Shown: positions 41,968 through 50,501 of the stretch, in pieces
How the letters are laid out: each line of letters starts with the position of its first letter
How positions within the stretch are numbered: position 1 is the stretch's first letter
DNA from: Porphyromonadaceae bacterium
Lineage (GTDB): Bacteria > Bacteroidota > Bacteroidia > Bacteroidales > Dysgonomonadaceae
Direction: 5' to 3'
Assembly: GCA_022840285.1 (NCBI GenBank)
Contig: JALHIE010000033.1
Span: forward strand, 1-60,850
DNA: 60,850 nt
The notes under the pieces: model-generated
Seen by the model: only the letters and a program-made list of their open reading frames with translations
Database searches by the model: none
What the model was told of the DNA's origin: nothing
Position numbers and translations under genes: made by a program

Positions 41968-43287
41968 TTACAGCCCGCTAAAATCAACACCTTCGAAAAC
42001 CAGCGAAGGAATACGCCACGACGAATTTAACCGCGGATCGTTTCCGGTTTCTGCAAGTGAGTTCCACAGCGCAATCATATTTCCTGTAACGTTCATTTCC
42101 GAAAGCGGCAGGGTGAGTTCGCCTTTTTCGATAAGAAAACCCTCAATTCCGTACGAAAAATCTCCGGTTGAACTGTTGCTGTTCCCCCCGTTGAAACCGG
42201 TAACGAGAATGCCGTGATCCACACCGGCAACCAAGCCGCCCAGGTCTTTGTCTCCCTCCTGCATAACCAGGACGGACGGATTGGCTATGGTTGGATCCAC
42301 ACCCATTTTTTTGGCGTTGTAGGTGTCGATGTAGTAAGTCTTCAGGACTCCTTTATCGAAAACACTTCGGCGTTCTGTGGCTACGCCCTCTCCATCGAAA
42401 TATCGGGCTCCGGATGCGCCGATGAGGTGGGGTTCATCCAGGAGCGTAAACTTGTCACTGCCCACTTTCTGCCCGAGCTTATCCAGCAGGAACGAGTTTT
42501 TCTGCTGCAAGGCGGAACCGAAAACAGCGCTTAGCATTGGACGAATCAGCTGCCCTGAATTCACCGGATCGACCACCATGGTGTATCTGCCCGACTTCGT
42601 TTTCTTCTGCCCGATTTTCTGCAGGGTACGCTCCAATGCCTTTTGGCCTACTCCTTCCTTTATCAGTTTATCGAGATAAAGTGATGATTCGTACCAATAA
42701 GACGACGGTCGGGCTTCGCCCTCACCTTTCACGGCCACACTTGCCGAGAGTGAGTACCACGATTGTCGGGTTTCACCTTCGAATCCGTTACTGGTTATCT
42801 GATAACTAAAGCCGTCTCCGTCGCCATACGATGATTCCACCGAAATAATCCGTGGATCCTTACCCATCGCCTCTTCAGCAGCTGCTTTTGCCAGAGCAAC
42901 CTTATCGTCCGGATTTACAGCGCTGAACTTTGGATCAAGCAGTTGCAGGTCGGGCTTGCCTCCTTTGTAATAACGTGAGGCATCGGGGAGGACGCGCGCT
43001 TCATCCCTTGCCAGGTACCGCGTGGATTCCACTCCGTTTCTGATAAACGATTCCAGCTCTTTCTTATCCAGCCGGTTGGTGGAATATGTTCCGTAACGTC
43101 CATCCACATAAAGGAATAAGCTCATTCTGCTCTCCGAGGCTTGCTGCAGCTTGTCCATGAGGGCATCTCGAAGTTCAAAGGATGTGTTCGAACCCGAGTA
43201 TAACGACACTTTCGCTTCCCGACAACCGTTCTTCAGGGCACAGTCCATGGCCCATTGTGCCAGTTTTTTATTTTCTTTTGATATCAT
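41968..43287 (-). CDS. TldD/PmbA family protein, TldE-like subunit
   Basis: 439 residues. ARKENKKLAQWAMDCALK-like start (MISKENKKLAQWAMDCALKNG) and the C-terminal block GILVTGFNGGNSNSSTGDFSYGIEGFLIEKGE are typical of the PmbA/TldE subunit, which lacks the HExxxH zinc motif found in its partner. With TldD it forms a heterodimeric metalloprotease known to process microcins and unfolded peptides; the natural substrate here is unknown. Overlaps tldD by 4 bases. Confidence 0.9.
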   Translation of the reverse strand: MISKENKKLAQWAMDCALKNGCREAKVSLYSGSNTSFELRDALMDKLQQASESRMSLFLYVDGRYGTYSTNRLDKKELESFIRNGVESTRYLARDEARVLPDASRYYKGGKPDLQLLDPKFSAVNPDDKVALAKAAAEEAMGKDPRIISVESSYGDGDGFSYQITSNGFEGETRQSWYSLSASVAVKGEGEARPSSYWYESSLYLDKLIKEGVGQKALERTLQKIGQKKTKSGRYTMVVDPVNSGQLIRPMLSAVFGSALQQKNSFLLDKLGQKVGSDKFTLLDEPHLIGASGARYFDGEGVATERRSVFDKGVLKTYYIDTYNAKKMGVDPTIANPSVLVMQEGDKDLGGLVAGVDHGILVTGFNGGNSNSSTGDFSYGIEGFLIEKGELTLPLSEMNVTGNMIALWNSLAETGNDPRLNSSWRIPSLVFEGVDFSGL

Positions 43288-44744
43288 GACTCTCCTCCTA
43301 CCGTTAATTTACTTACCAATGCCGATGGCATGCCACAGGTAACCGGACACGACTGTCCGTCCTTTCCACAAGTCCACGTGCCGTTATCTATTTTGTCGTT
43401 ATCGGCTACCATAGTAATATCAGCCAATGCTTTCGGCCCGTTACCGATGATGTTAATGTCCTTGATGGGTTGGGTCAGTTTTCCATTTTCGATAAGATAA
43501 CCCGATTTTACGAAGAACGTGAAATCGCCCGCACCGATTTGTACCTGGCCGTTGGTGAACTTATCAACAAAGATACCGTTCTTTACCGAAGCGATAATGT
43601 CGGATTCTTTCACATTGCCTGCCTCCATGTACGTTGCGCGCATGCGCGGCAAAGGCATGTTCCGGAACGATTCGCGGCGGCCGTTTCCGGTGGAAGCGAT
43701 CCCGTAATGCCTGGCACTGATGCGATCGTGCAGGTAGCTTGTAAGGACACCGTCCTTCACAATGTAGGTTTTCTGTCCGTATGTACCCTCATCGTCAATA
43801 TTTATCGATCCGCGGTTAAACGGGATGGTTCCGTCATCCACCACACTGATGTGTTCGTTGCATATCTTCTTGTTGAGTTGCTCGGAGAAAATGGAAATGT
43901 TTTTCCGGTTAAAATCGGCTTCAAATGCGTGTCCGATAGCTTCGTGCAGCAAGATCCCCGATCCCCCGGACCCCATAACCACCGGCATCTCTCCTCCTCT
44001 GGGTTTGATGGCTTTGAACAAAATGGAAGTATTTTCCACGGCTTCGCGGGCGATTACGTCGATCATATCGTCCGACAGGAATTCAAACCCTTTCCGGTAA
44101 GCTCTCGCCGAATAACTGTTCTCAAACCTCCCGTTTTCTTCCATAATGCAAACCGCACTCAACGTTACCATCGGGCGGTAATCGTAACAACTCACTCCTT
44201 CGGAGTTGCAAAACAGTATGTGCGAAGTGCTGTCGTTGAGCGATGCAGATACTTTTTGCACCCGTTTATCGAGTGCAAAAATCTTGTCGTTCAGTTTTTG
44301 CAGATAGGGTATTTTCTCTTTCAGCACTACACCCTCCCAGGGGGTGGAAATCGCATAGTAATTTGTCTTCAGCGACCTCTCCGCAAGCGAAACCGGCTTG
44401 GTTTTCATGCTGCTGCTGGCAATTCGCGCAGCCGTCCGGGCAGCTTTCAGCATTTCCTCAAGAGTAATGTTCTCGATGTAGGCGTATCCGGTCTGATCTC
44501 CGGAAAGAACCCGGACACCCATTCCATACGTATGTTCAAAAAACAGATCGGCATAGTCTCCGCCTTTCTCCAGAGCCGCCGTCAACGTTTTACGAACATC
44601 GGCTTCAGTTACACCAAAATGCAGCATTGCCGATGCGACCGGCGCAGATCTTTCACTTTCCGCTAAAGAAGAAGCGAAAGCAGGTGCAGCCGCTGCCCCG
44701 GCGAGGGCCAGACTGCCTGTTCTGATAAAATTTCGTCTGTCCAT
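43284..44744 (-). CDS. TldD/PmbA family metalloprotease, TldD-like subunit with twin-arginine signal
   Basis: 486 residues from ATG 44744 (frame open to 44804). The N-terminus MDRRNFIRTGSLALAGAAAAPAFA is a twin-arginine signal, so this version is probably exported folded, unlike cytosolic E. coli TldD. The zinc motif is HEAIGHAFEAD within MGSGGSGILLHEAIGH. GRRESFRNMPLPRMRATYMEAG and IENGKLTQPIKDINIIGNGP match the family. Its TldE-like partner, encoded next, has no signal that I can see, which raises the question of where the pair assembles. Confidence 0.9.
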   Translation of the reverse strand: MDRRNFIRTGSLALAGAAAAPAFASSLAESERSAPVASAMLHFGVTEADVRKTLTAALEKGGDYADLFFEHTYGMGVRVLSGDQTGYAYIENITLEEMLKAARTAARIASSSMKTKPVSLAERSLKTNYYAISTPWEGVVLKEKIPYLQKLNDKIFALDKRVQKVSASLNDSTSHILFCNSEGVSCYDYRPMVTLSAVCIMEENGRFENSYSARAYRKGFEFLSDDMIDVIAREAVENTSILFKAIKPRGGEMPVVMGSGGSGILLHEAIGHAFEADFNRKNISIFSEQLNKKICNEHISVVDDGTIPFNRGSINIDDEGTYGQKTYIVKDGVLTSYLHDRISARHYGIASTGNGRRESFRNMPLPRMRATYMEAGNVKESDIIASVKNGIFVDKFTNGQVQIGAGDFTFFVKSGYLIENGKLTQPIKDINIIGNGPKALADITMVADNDKIDNGTWTCGKDGQSCPVTCGMPSALVSKLTVGGES

Positions 44745-44767
44745 AAAGTAGATGTATTGTTCGTCTA

Positions 44768-44783
44768 TTAGACTATTGTCTAA
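44768..44783. promoter_or_regulatory. inverted repeat upstream of tldD
   Basis: TTAGAC (44768-44773) and GTCTAA (44778-44783) are perfect 6-bp arms around TATT, 24 bases before the tldD-like ATG on the minus strand. It may be an operator or the leader hairpin; support is the symmetry only. The remaining gap to the sigma gene at 44985 shows no gene. Confidence 0.35.
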
Positions 44784-44984
44784 ATACGACGTAAAAGTAC
44801 ACAATAATTTGTTATTTAGACGTGCAGTGCTTAGATTTCATTACATCCCTATATCCCTGCTATCGTTTCCGTAAAGCAGTACCTCCGCATGTTTCATATT
44901 ATTTCACTTTTCAAGGTTTAAATTTGATTTCTCTTGCTTTTTTTGTTTATTTTGTATTTCATTTTGTGAAAATTTGCAAAATAA

Positions 44985-45518
44985 ATGAAAACAGAAAACA
45001 TCGCATCCATCTACAACCGTTACGTGGACGATTTGTACACGTATGCCCTCTATCTTGGTTTTGAGAAAGGAATCATTATGGATGCTATTCACGATGTTTT
45101 TTGCAAATTTGCAGCCGATGAAAAGCAGCTTCAAGATGTTTCAAATATAAAGTTTTATCTTTTCAAATCACTGAAAAACAGAATATACGATATTTATAAA
45201 GCGCAAAAAAAATATATTGGATTATCAACCATTGACGCGCAGGATGCGCCTTTCAATATCCAGGTTACCATCGAGGACCGGCTTATCGGTCAGGAGGAAC
45301 AGCAACAGATAAAAAACCAGCTGGCGGAAATGCTCGAAAGCCTTACTGAACGTCAACGCGAAATCGTTTACCTGCGTTACGTCCAGGAATACGACTATGA
45401 ACAAATCTCCGAACTGCTGAACATAAGCGTTCACGGATGCCGAAAACTCCTCTCAAAAGCCATGCAAAACCTACGCGAAAAATACGGCACACTTATTTTC
45501 CTTTTTCTCCTTTCTTAA
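44985..45518 (+). CDS. ECF-type RNA polymerase sigma factor
   Basis: 177 residues. Region 2 is seen in YNRYVDDLYTYALYLGFEKGIIMDAIHDVFCKF, and region 4 helix-turn-helix in LTERQREIVYLRYVQEYDYEQISELLNISVHGCRKLLSKAMQNLREKY. The form is that of the Bacteroidetes sigma-70 family (TIGR02985-like), which is nearly always paired with a FecR anti-sigma factor. Such a gene follows, then a SusC with STN domain, so this sigma factor probably activates the locus to its right when substrate is sensed at the outer membrane. Confidence 0.93.
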   Translation: MKTENIASIYNRYVDDLYTYALYLGFEKGIIMDAIHDVFCKFAADEKQLQDVSNIKFYLFKSLKNRIYDIYKAQKKYIGLSTIDAQDAPFNIQVTIEDRLIGQEEQQQIKNQLAEMLESLTERQREIVYLRYVQEYDYEQISELLNISVHGCRKLLSKAMQNLREKYGTLIFLFLLS

Positions 45519-45602
45519 CACAAGGATGTTAAAATTACAAGATTTTTCAAAAATCAGGGGATAAAATTTCCCCCGGATCGTCTGTTTATTAAACGAATCT
45601 TG

Positions 45603-46790
45603 ATGCCAACTTATACACGATATACCGATTTTCTAAAAGACAAGCAATTTATCCGCTGGCAATTAGTGCCGGATGAAGAGGTAGAGGCCTATTGGAAGAA
45701 CTTTATCGAACAAAATCCGGATTTAAATCCGGACCTTGAGCAAGCCATTGATTATCTGAAAACGACAGGGTTGAACAATAGCACATTAACTGATGCGGAA
45801 CGTTTGCATTTACTCAATAAAATTGAATCAACCATTGAACGATCCGTAAAAATAACAAAAATCCGCCGGATTATCCAACTTTCTGTCGCTTCCTGCGCAG
45901 CGATTGCCCTACTTATCGTTGGATTAAACCACTTTGTTTTTCAAGAAAAAAAAATCCATTATTCAGCGGACAAAGAGCTCATTGTTGGGAATCTGTTAAA
46001 CAATAAAGATATTCAGCTGATTACGGAAGAAGATTCGTTGTCGTTTCAAAACGACGTACAGGTAGAATTTGATAAAACTGGAAAAGCGAAAATCAGGCAA
46101 GTCGACAGTGAGGAAAAAACGGTGGAACTGACTAAAAGCAAGCAGAACACGCTCATTGTTCCGTACGGAAAACGCTCCACGCTCACTCTTTCCGACGGAA
46201 GTAAAGTGTGGCTCAACTCCGGTTCCGTATTGGAGTTTCCTGCACAATTTACCGGAAACAACCGTGAGGTCCGGCTGGCATCGGGTGAGATGTACATCGA
46301 GGTGGCGCCCGACGGTAAAAAGCCTTTTCACGTACGTACCTCCGATTTTGACGTAAAGGTTTACGGCACCAAGTTCAACGTCTCCACATACGCCGATTCT
46401 CCGCAATCGGTTGTATTGGTAGAAGGCCGCGTAAGCTTACAACCCACAAACAAAAAGGAAACCTTTTTATCACCCAGCGAACAGGCTACTTATTCGGACA
46501 ACGGTACATTCAACAGGCAAAAAGTGGATGTGAATCAATTTATCAGTTGGAAAAATGGTTACCTGGAATTCGATAAAACCCCTATGACGGAAGTACTGAA
46601 ACAGATCGGAAGATACTACAACCTCTCTTTTGACTTCGATAACGATGTGAATCTACAGAGGCGCACCTGTACCGGAAAAATCTACCTGTCGGAAAACCTG
46701 GATAACGTCATGACTACAATAGGGCTTCTGTCCTCAACCAAATACATAAAGGACAACAATCAAGTATTTATAATTAACGAATCCAATTAA
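45603..46790 (+). CDS. FecR family anti-sigma factor
   Basis: 395 residues from ATG 45603. Cytoplasmic N-terminal part of about 95 residues (sigma-binding), one membrane helix (IIQLSVASCAAIALLIVGLNHFVF), then the periplasmic FecR domain (IVPYGKRSTLTLSDGSKVWLNSGSVLEFPAQFTGNNREVRLASGEMYIEV; DVKVYGTKFNVSTY) and the C-terminal DUF4974 segment (LEFDKTPMTEVLKQIGRYYNLSF). It would hold the ECF sigma factor until the STN domain of the SusC transporter reports substrate. Confidence 0.94.
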   Translation: MPTYTRYTDFLKDKQFIRWQLVPDEEVEAYWKNFIEQNPDLNPDLEQAIDYLKTTGLNNSTLTDAERLHLLNKIESTIERSVKITKIRRIIQLSVASCAAIALLIVGLNHFVFQEKKIHYSADKELIVGNLLNNKDIQLITEEDSLSFQNDVQVEFDKTGKAKIRQVDSEEKTVELTKSKQNTLIVPYGKRSTLTLSDGSKVWLNSGSVLEFPAQFTGNNREVRLASGEMYIEVAPDGKKPFHVRTSDFDVKVYGTKFNVSTYADSPQSVVLVEGRVSLQPTNKKETFLSPSEQATYSDNGTFNRQKVDVNQFISWKNGYLEFDKTPMTEVLKQIGRYYNLSFDFDNDVNLQRRTCTGKIYLSENLDNVMTTIGLLSSTKYIKDNNQVFIINESN

Positions 46791-46839
46791 ACTTTAAGCC
46801 TATGCACAGAGATAGATAATATTTACGAAAAACAAAAAA

Positions 46840-46868
46840 GCCGAACGATACTGCGAATAACGTCCGGC
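46840..46868 (+). terminator. hairpin between fecR and susC
   Basis: GCCGAACG (46840-46847) and CGTCCGGC (46861-46868) pair over 8 positions with a single A-C mismatch, preceded by an A-rich run and followed by AAATTGAATTT. It lies in the 129-base gap before susC and may separate the regulatory from the transport transcripts. Confidence 0.4.
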
Positions 46869-46919
46869 CAAATTGAATTTAATTACCTTGATTATTAATA
46901 ATTAAAATCGTACAAAGAT

Positions 46920-49900
46920 ATGAATAAACTTTCAATTGAAGGAAGAAAACCCCTCAATAATTTTAAACATTGTCTAAAAATCATGAGAATAACCCTGTTC
47001 TTCTTGTTTTTCTGCATATTGTTTTCCTCAGCGTCAAACAGTTATTCTCAGGAATTCATGATAAAATCAAAAACAGCTTCCATAAAAGAAGTGTGTAAGG
47101 AGATTGAAAAAGGAAGTGATTATGTTTTCATTTTCTCGGATAACTGTGAGAAGCTGATTGACAAGCAAGTAAACGTTGAAGCTAACTCAAAAGATGTGAT
47201 GGAAGTTCTGGATGCAGTATTATCCAGTACAGGACTCACATATAAAATATTGGACAAACAAATCGTTGTCTACAAATCCACAGAAACCACTCCGTCTGTA
47301 GCTGTTGAACAACCGGACATGAACATCATTCAACAACCGGCCAAAAAGCAAATAACCGGTAAAGTCGTAGATGCACAAGGAGATGCCATAATTGGAGCAA
47401 ATATTATAGAAAAAGGCACTTCCAACGGTACAATTTCTGATGTTGATGGTAATTTTTCGTTGCAGGTGGAAAATAGCGCTATACTTTTAATTTCATATAT
47501 CGGTTTTTTAACACAAGAAATCAATACTGTCGGAAAAACAGACTTCAATATTATTTTGCAAGAAGATACGAAAGCACTAGATGAGGTTGTGGTGGTCGGT
47601 TTCGGTACACAAAAGAAAGTCAATCTGACAGGTGCTGTAAGTACCGCTACTGCTGCTGAAATAGAATCACGGCCGGTTGTAAATGTTTCTCAGGCGTTGC
47701 AAGGAGTAGTACCAGGACTAAACATTTCACAAAATAATGGAATGTTAGATGCTCAACAAAGTATCAACATCAGAGGAATAGCAACTTTAGATTGGAGCAG
47801 CGGTAATGCCCGGGCTGTTGGTGGAAGACCTTTAATCTTAGTTGATGGTATGGAAGCCGATCTCAATTCGCTTAATCCTCAAGATATTGAATCTATCTCT
47901 GTATTAAAGGATGCGGCAGCTTCATCCATTTACGGTTCACGTGCTCCATTTGGTGTTATCTTAGTAACAACTAAACGCGGGAAAGTAGGAAAACCGACTT
48001 TTAATTATAATAATGATTTTCGATGGTCAGATCCTGTATTCATACCACCTGTAATGGATTCATATTCCTTTGCAACCTACTTTAATGATGCTAGATTCAA
48101 CAGTGGACAGAACCCTACATTCAGTCAATCTACCATGAGACGTATTTTATCTCATCAATTAGGTCATAGCTTAACTACAGATCCCAACTTTCACCCTTAT
48201 AACGAAACAACCAAACGCTGGAGTGCTGGTTATGGCGATGGTGCTTATAACAATAATGTATATGAACTCTATTATGAAAGATGGCAACCCTCACAAAATC
48301 ACAATTTCAGCGTATCTGGAGGGAATGAGGCGATAAACTATTACTTTTCAGGAGGAATGCTTGATCAACAAGGGTTGATGAAATTAAACAAGGATAAATT
48401 TAAACGATTTAACATTACTGCAAGAATTGGATCTCAAATAACTGATTGGATGGATCTCACTTATACGGTTAGGTATTCTCGCGAAGATTTTAAAAAACCT
48501 TATTACTTGAACAGCACTTTCTTAGCAGACCTTTTGAGGCGTGGTTGGCCGACACAGCCTTTCTACGATCCGAATGGGTATTTACTTGACGGCCCTATGC
48601 CTGCCTTATCTATAAAAGATGGTGGTAATGACATGACGCTTAGAGATCGATTAAATCAACAAGCGCAATTAGTGATTGAACCCATTAAAAATTGGAGAAC
48701 ATTTTTAGAGTTTAACTCAAGAATAGATTTTAATCAAAGGAAATGGTTTACCATACCAACATTCAATCACGATATTTACGGAAATCCATACACTGCACAA
48801 ACAGCAACACGTTCAGAAGTCTTTGAAGAAGTTGGTAAAACTGATTTCTGGAACGTTAATATCTACACAAATTATACCAAAGAAATCGGTGAAGGACATA
48901 ATTTGACTGGCATGCTGGGTTTCAACGCAGAAAATAATTTATGGAAAAATATAAATCTACGGAGGCAAGGGATGTTAAATAACGATAAACCGGAAATAAA
49001 TTTAACAACTGGTTTTGATAAAAATGGGAATCCTGTCGATCCGTCAATTTCTGGATATACTAACGACTGGGCTACGTTAGGCTTTTTTGGTCGTATAAAT
49101 TACGATTATAAGAGCAAATATTTGCTGGAATTCAACTCTAGGTACGATGCTACATCTCGCTTTCGTTCAGATAAACGTTGGGGATACTTTCCTTCCTTTT
49201 CTGCCGGTTGGAACTTGGCTGAAGAAGAGTTTTTTGAGCCTTTAAGAGAATACATTGACCAAATAAAACCTCGTTTCTCTTATGGAGAGTCAGGTAATCA
49301 AAGTGGAGGATCGGGCGATTATCCAACTTACCAAACAATGAATGTACAAATGCAGGCCAGCCAATGGTTAATAAATGGCGCTCTTCAAAACAGAGTAGGT
49401 TCTCCAGGATTGATAAGTTCATTACTAACCTGGGAACGTGTGCGTCAGACCAATTATGGCTTGGATTTTGCAGCTTTTAATTCTAGATTGTCGGGGGGGT
49501 TCGATTATTTTATCAGGAAAACATTGAACATGGTAGGACCAGCCCCACAGATGCCTGCAACTTTAGGAACAGGGGTACCAAGGACAAACAATACCGACTT
49601 GGAAGCATTCGGATTTGATTTAACTCTTGCATGGAACGATCGTATCGGTACTGATATTCGTTATGGTTTAAAGTTGGTTTTAAGTGATACTCAAGCACGC
49701 ATTACCAGATATCCAAATGTATCTGGAGCTTTAAATTCATACAGAAAAGGGCAGATGATTGGAGAAATTTGGGGTTTTGTGACGAAAGGGATTGCTAAAA
49801 CTACCGAAGAAATGGATGCTCACTTAGCTTCTTTGCCAAATGGAGGACAAACAAGTATTGGGGCTAACTGGATGGCAGGAGATATTATGTATACCGATTT

Positions 49901-50489
49901 AAATGGTGATGGTACGATTAATTCAGGTTCTGGCACAATTGACGATCCAGGCGATATGAAAATAATCGGTAACGAGAGCCCACGCTATCAGTATGGTCTT
50001 GATCTAATTGCCAGTTATAAAGATTTTGATTTCCGAGCATTTTTTCAAGGTATTGGGTCACGTCAATTCTTTAGGGATGCACAATATTTTTGGGGAGCCA
50101 ACTCTAGAGGTTTATGGGAATCTACTGGTTTCACCCCCCATCTAGATTATTTCAGGGATGATCCACAACATTATTTAGGATTAAATCTTGATTCCTATTT
50201 CCACCGCCCATTATTCAACACAAATAAAAACGAGAGAGTTCAAACCCGCTATTTGCAAGATGCATCATATGTTCGCTTAAAAAACTTACAGATTGGATAT
50301 AATTTACCAAGTAGCTTGTTAAACAAAACTTTCTTATCAAGAGTGAGATTATTTATTTCTGCAGAAAATTTGTGGACTTACACAAAAATGTTCGAAGTGT
50401 TTGATCCTGAAACTGTTGATGGTGGTACATATGGCAATGTTTACCCGTTGTCAAAAAGTTTTGCATTCGGTTTAAATATTAATTTTTAA
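46920..50489 (+). CDS. SusC/RagA family TonB-linked outer membrane transporter with STN domain
   Basis: 1189 residues. Signal/membrane segment about 20-43, then an STN (secretin/TonB short N-terminal) domain at 50-118 (KTASIKEVCKEIEKGSDYVFIFSD) used for signalling to FecR. A carboxypeptidase-like beta-sandwich spans 143-213 (ITGKVVDAQGDAIIGANIIEKG), and DEVVVVGFGTQKKVNLTGAVS at 221 starts the plug; LQGVVPGLNIS and ILVDGMEADLNSLNPQDIESISVLKDAAASSIYG are SusC signatures. The barrel ends in SFAFGLNINF. It imports oligosaccharides (or peptides) through the outer membrane with SusD as lid. Clearly AT-richer than genes left of 45 kb. Confidence 0.96.
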   Translation: MNKLSIEGRKPLNNFKHCLKIMRITLFFLFFCILFSSASNSYSQEFMIKSKTASIKEVCKEIEKGSDYVFIFSDNCEKLIDKQVNVEANSKDVMEVLDAVLSSTGLTYKILDKQIVVYKSTETTPSVAVEQPDMNIIQQPAKKQITGKVVDAQGDAIIGANIIEKGTSNGTISDVDGNFSLQVENSAILLISYIGFLTQEINTVGKTDFNIILQEDTKALDEVVVVGFGTQKKVNLTGAVSTATAAEIESRPVVNVSQALQGVVPGLNISQNNGMLDAQQSINIRGIATLDWSSGNARAVGGRPLILVDGMEADLNSLNPQDIESISVLKDAAASSIYGSRAPFGVILVTTKRGKVGKPTFNYNNDFRWSDPVFIPPVMDSYSFATYFNDARFNSGQNPTFSQSTMRRILSHQLGHSLTTDPNFHPYNETTKRWSAGYGDGAYNNNVYELYYERWQPSQNHNFSVSGGNEAINYYFSGGMLDQQGLMKLNKDKFKRFNITARIGSQITDWMDLTYTVRYSREDFKKPYYLNSTFLADLLRRGWPTQPFYDPNGYLLDGPMPALSIKDGGNDMTLRDRLNQQAQLVIEPIKNWRTFLEFNSRIDFNQRKWFTIPTFNHDIYGNPYTAQTATRSEVFEEVGKTDFWNVNIYTNYTKEIGEGHNLTGMLGFNAENNLWKNINLRRQGMLNNDKPEINLTTGFDKNGNPVDPSISGYTNDWATLGFFGRINYDYKSKYLLEFNSRYDATSRFRSDKRWGYFPSFSAGWNLAEEEFFEPLREYIDQIKPRFSYGESGNQSGGSGDYPTYQTMNVQMQASQWLINGALQNRVGSPGLISSLLTWERVRQTNYGLDFAAFNSRLSGGFDYFIRKTLNMVGPAPQMPATLGTGVPRTNNTDLEAFGFDLTLAWNDRIGTDIRYGLKLVLSDTQARITRYPNVSGALNSYRKGQMIGEIWGFVTKGIAKTTEEMDAHLASLPNGGQTSIGANWMAGDIMYTDLNGDGTINSGSGTIDDPGDMKIIGNESPRYQYGLDLIASYKDFDFRAFFQGIGSRQFFRDAQYFWGANSRGLWESTGFTPHLDYFRDDPQHYLGLNLDSYFHRPLFNTNKNERVQTRYLQDASYVRLKNLQIGYNLPSSLLNKTFLSRVRLFISAENLWTYTKMFEVFDPETVDGGTYGNVYPLSKSFAFGLNINF

Positions 50490-50501
50490 AAACATTTGAA
50501 C

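Noticed and set aside
43470..44666. 398-codon open frame on the plus strand
   Set aside because: It is the antisense of the tldD-like gene, whose protein has clear family motifs; the plus-strand product is cysteine- and arginine-rich with no recognisable domain.
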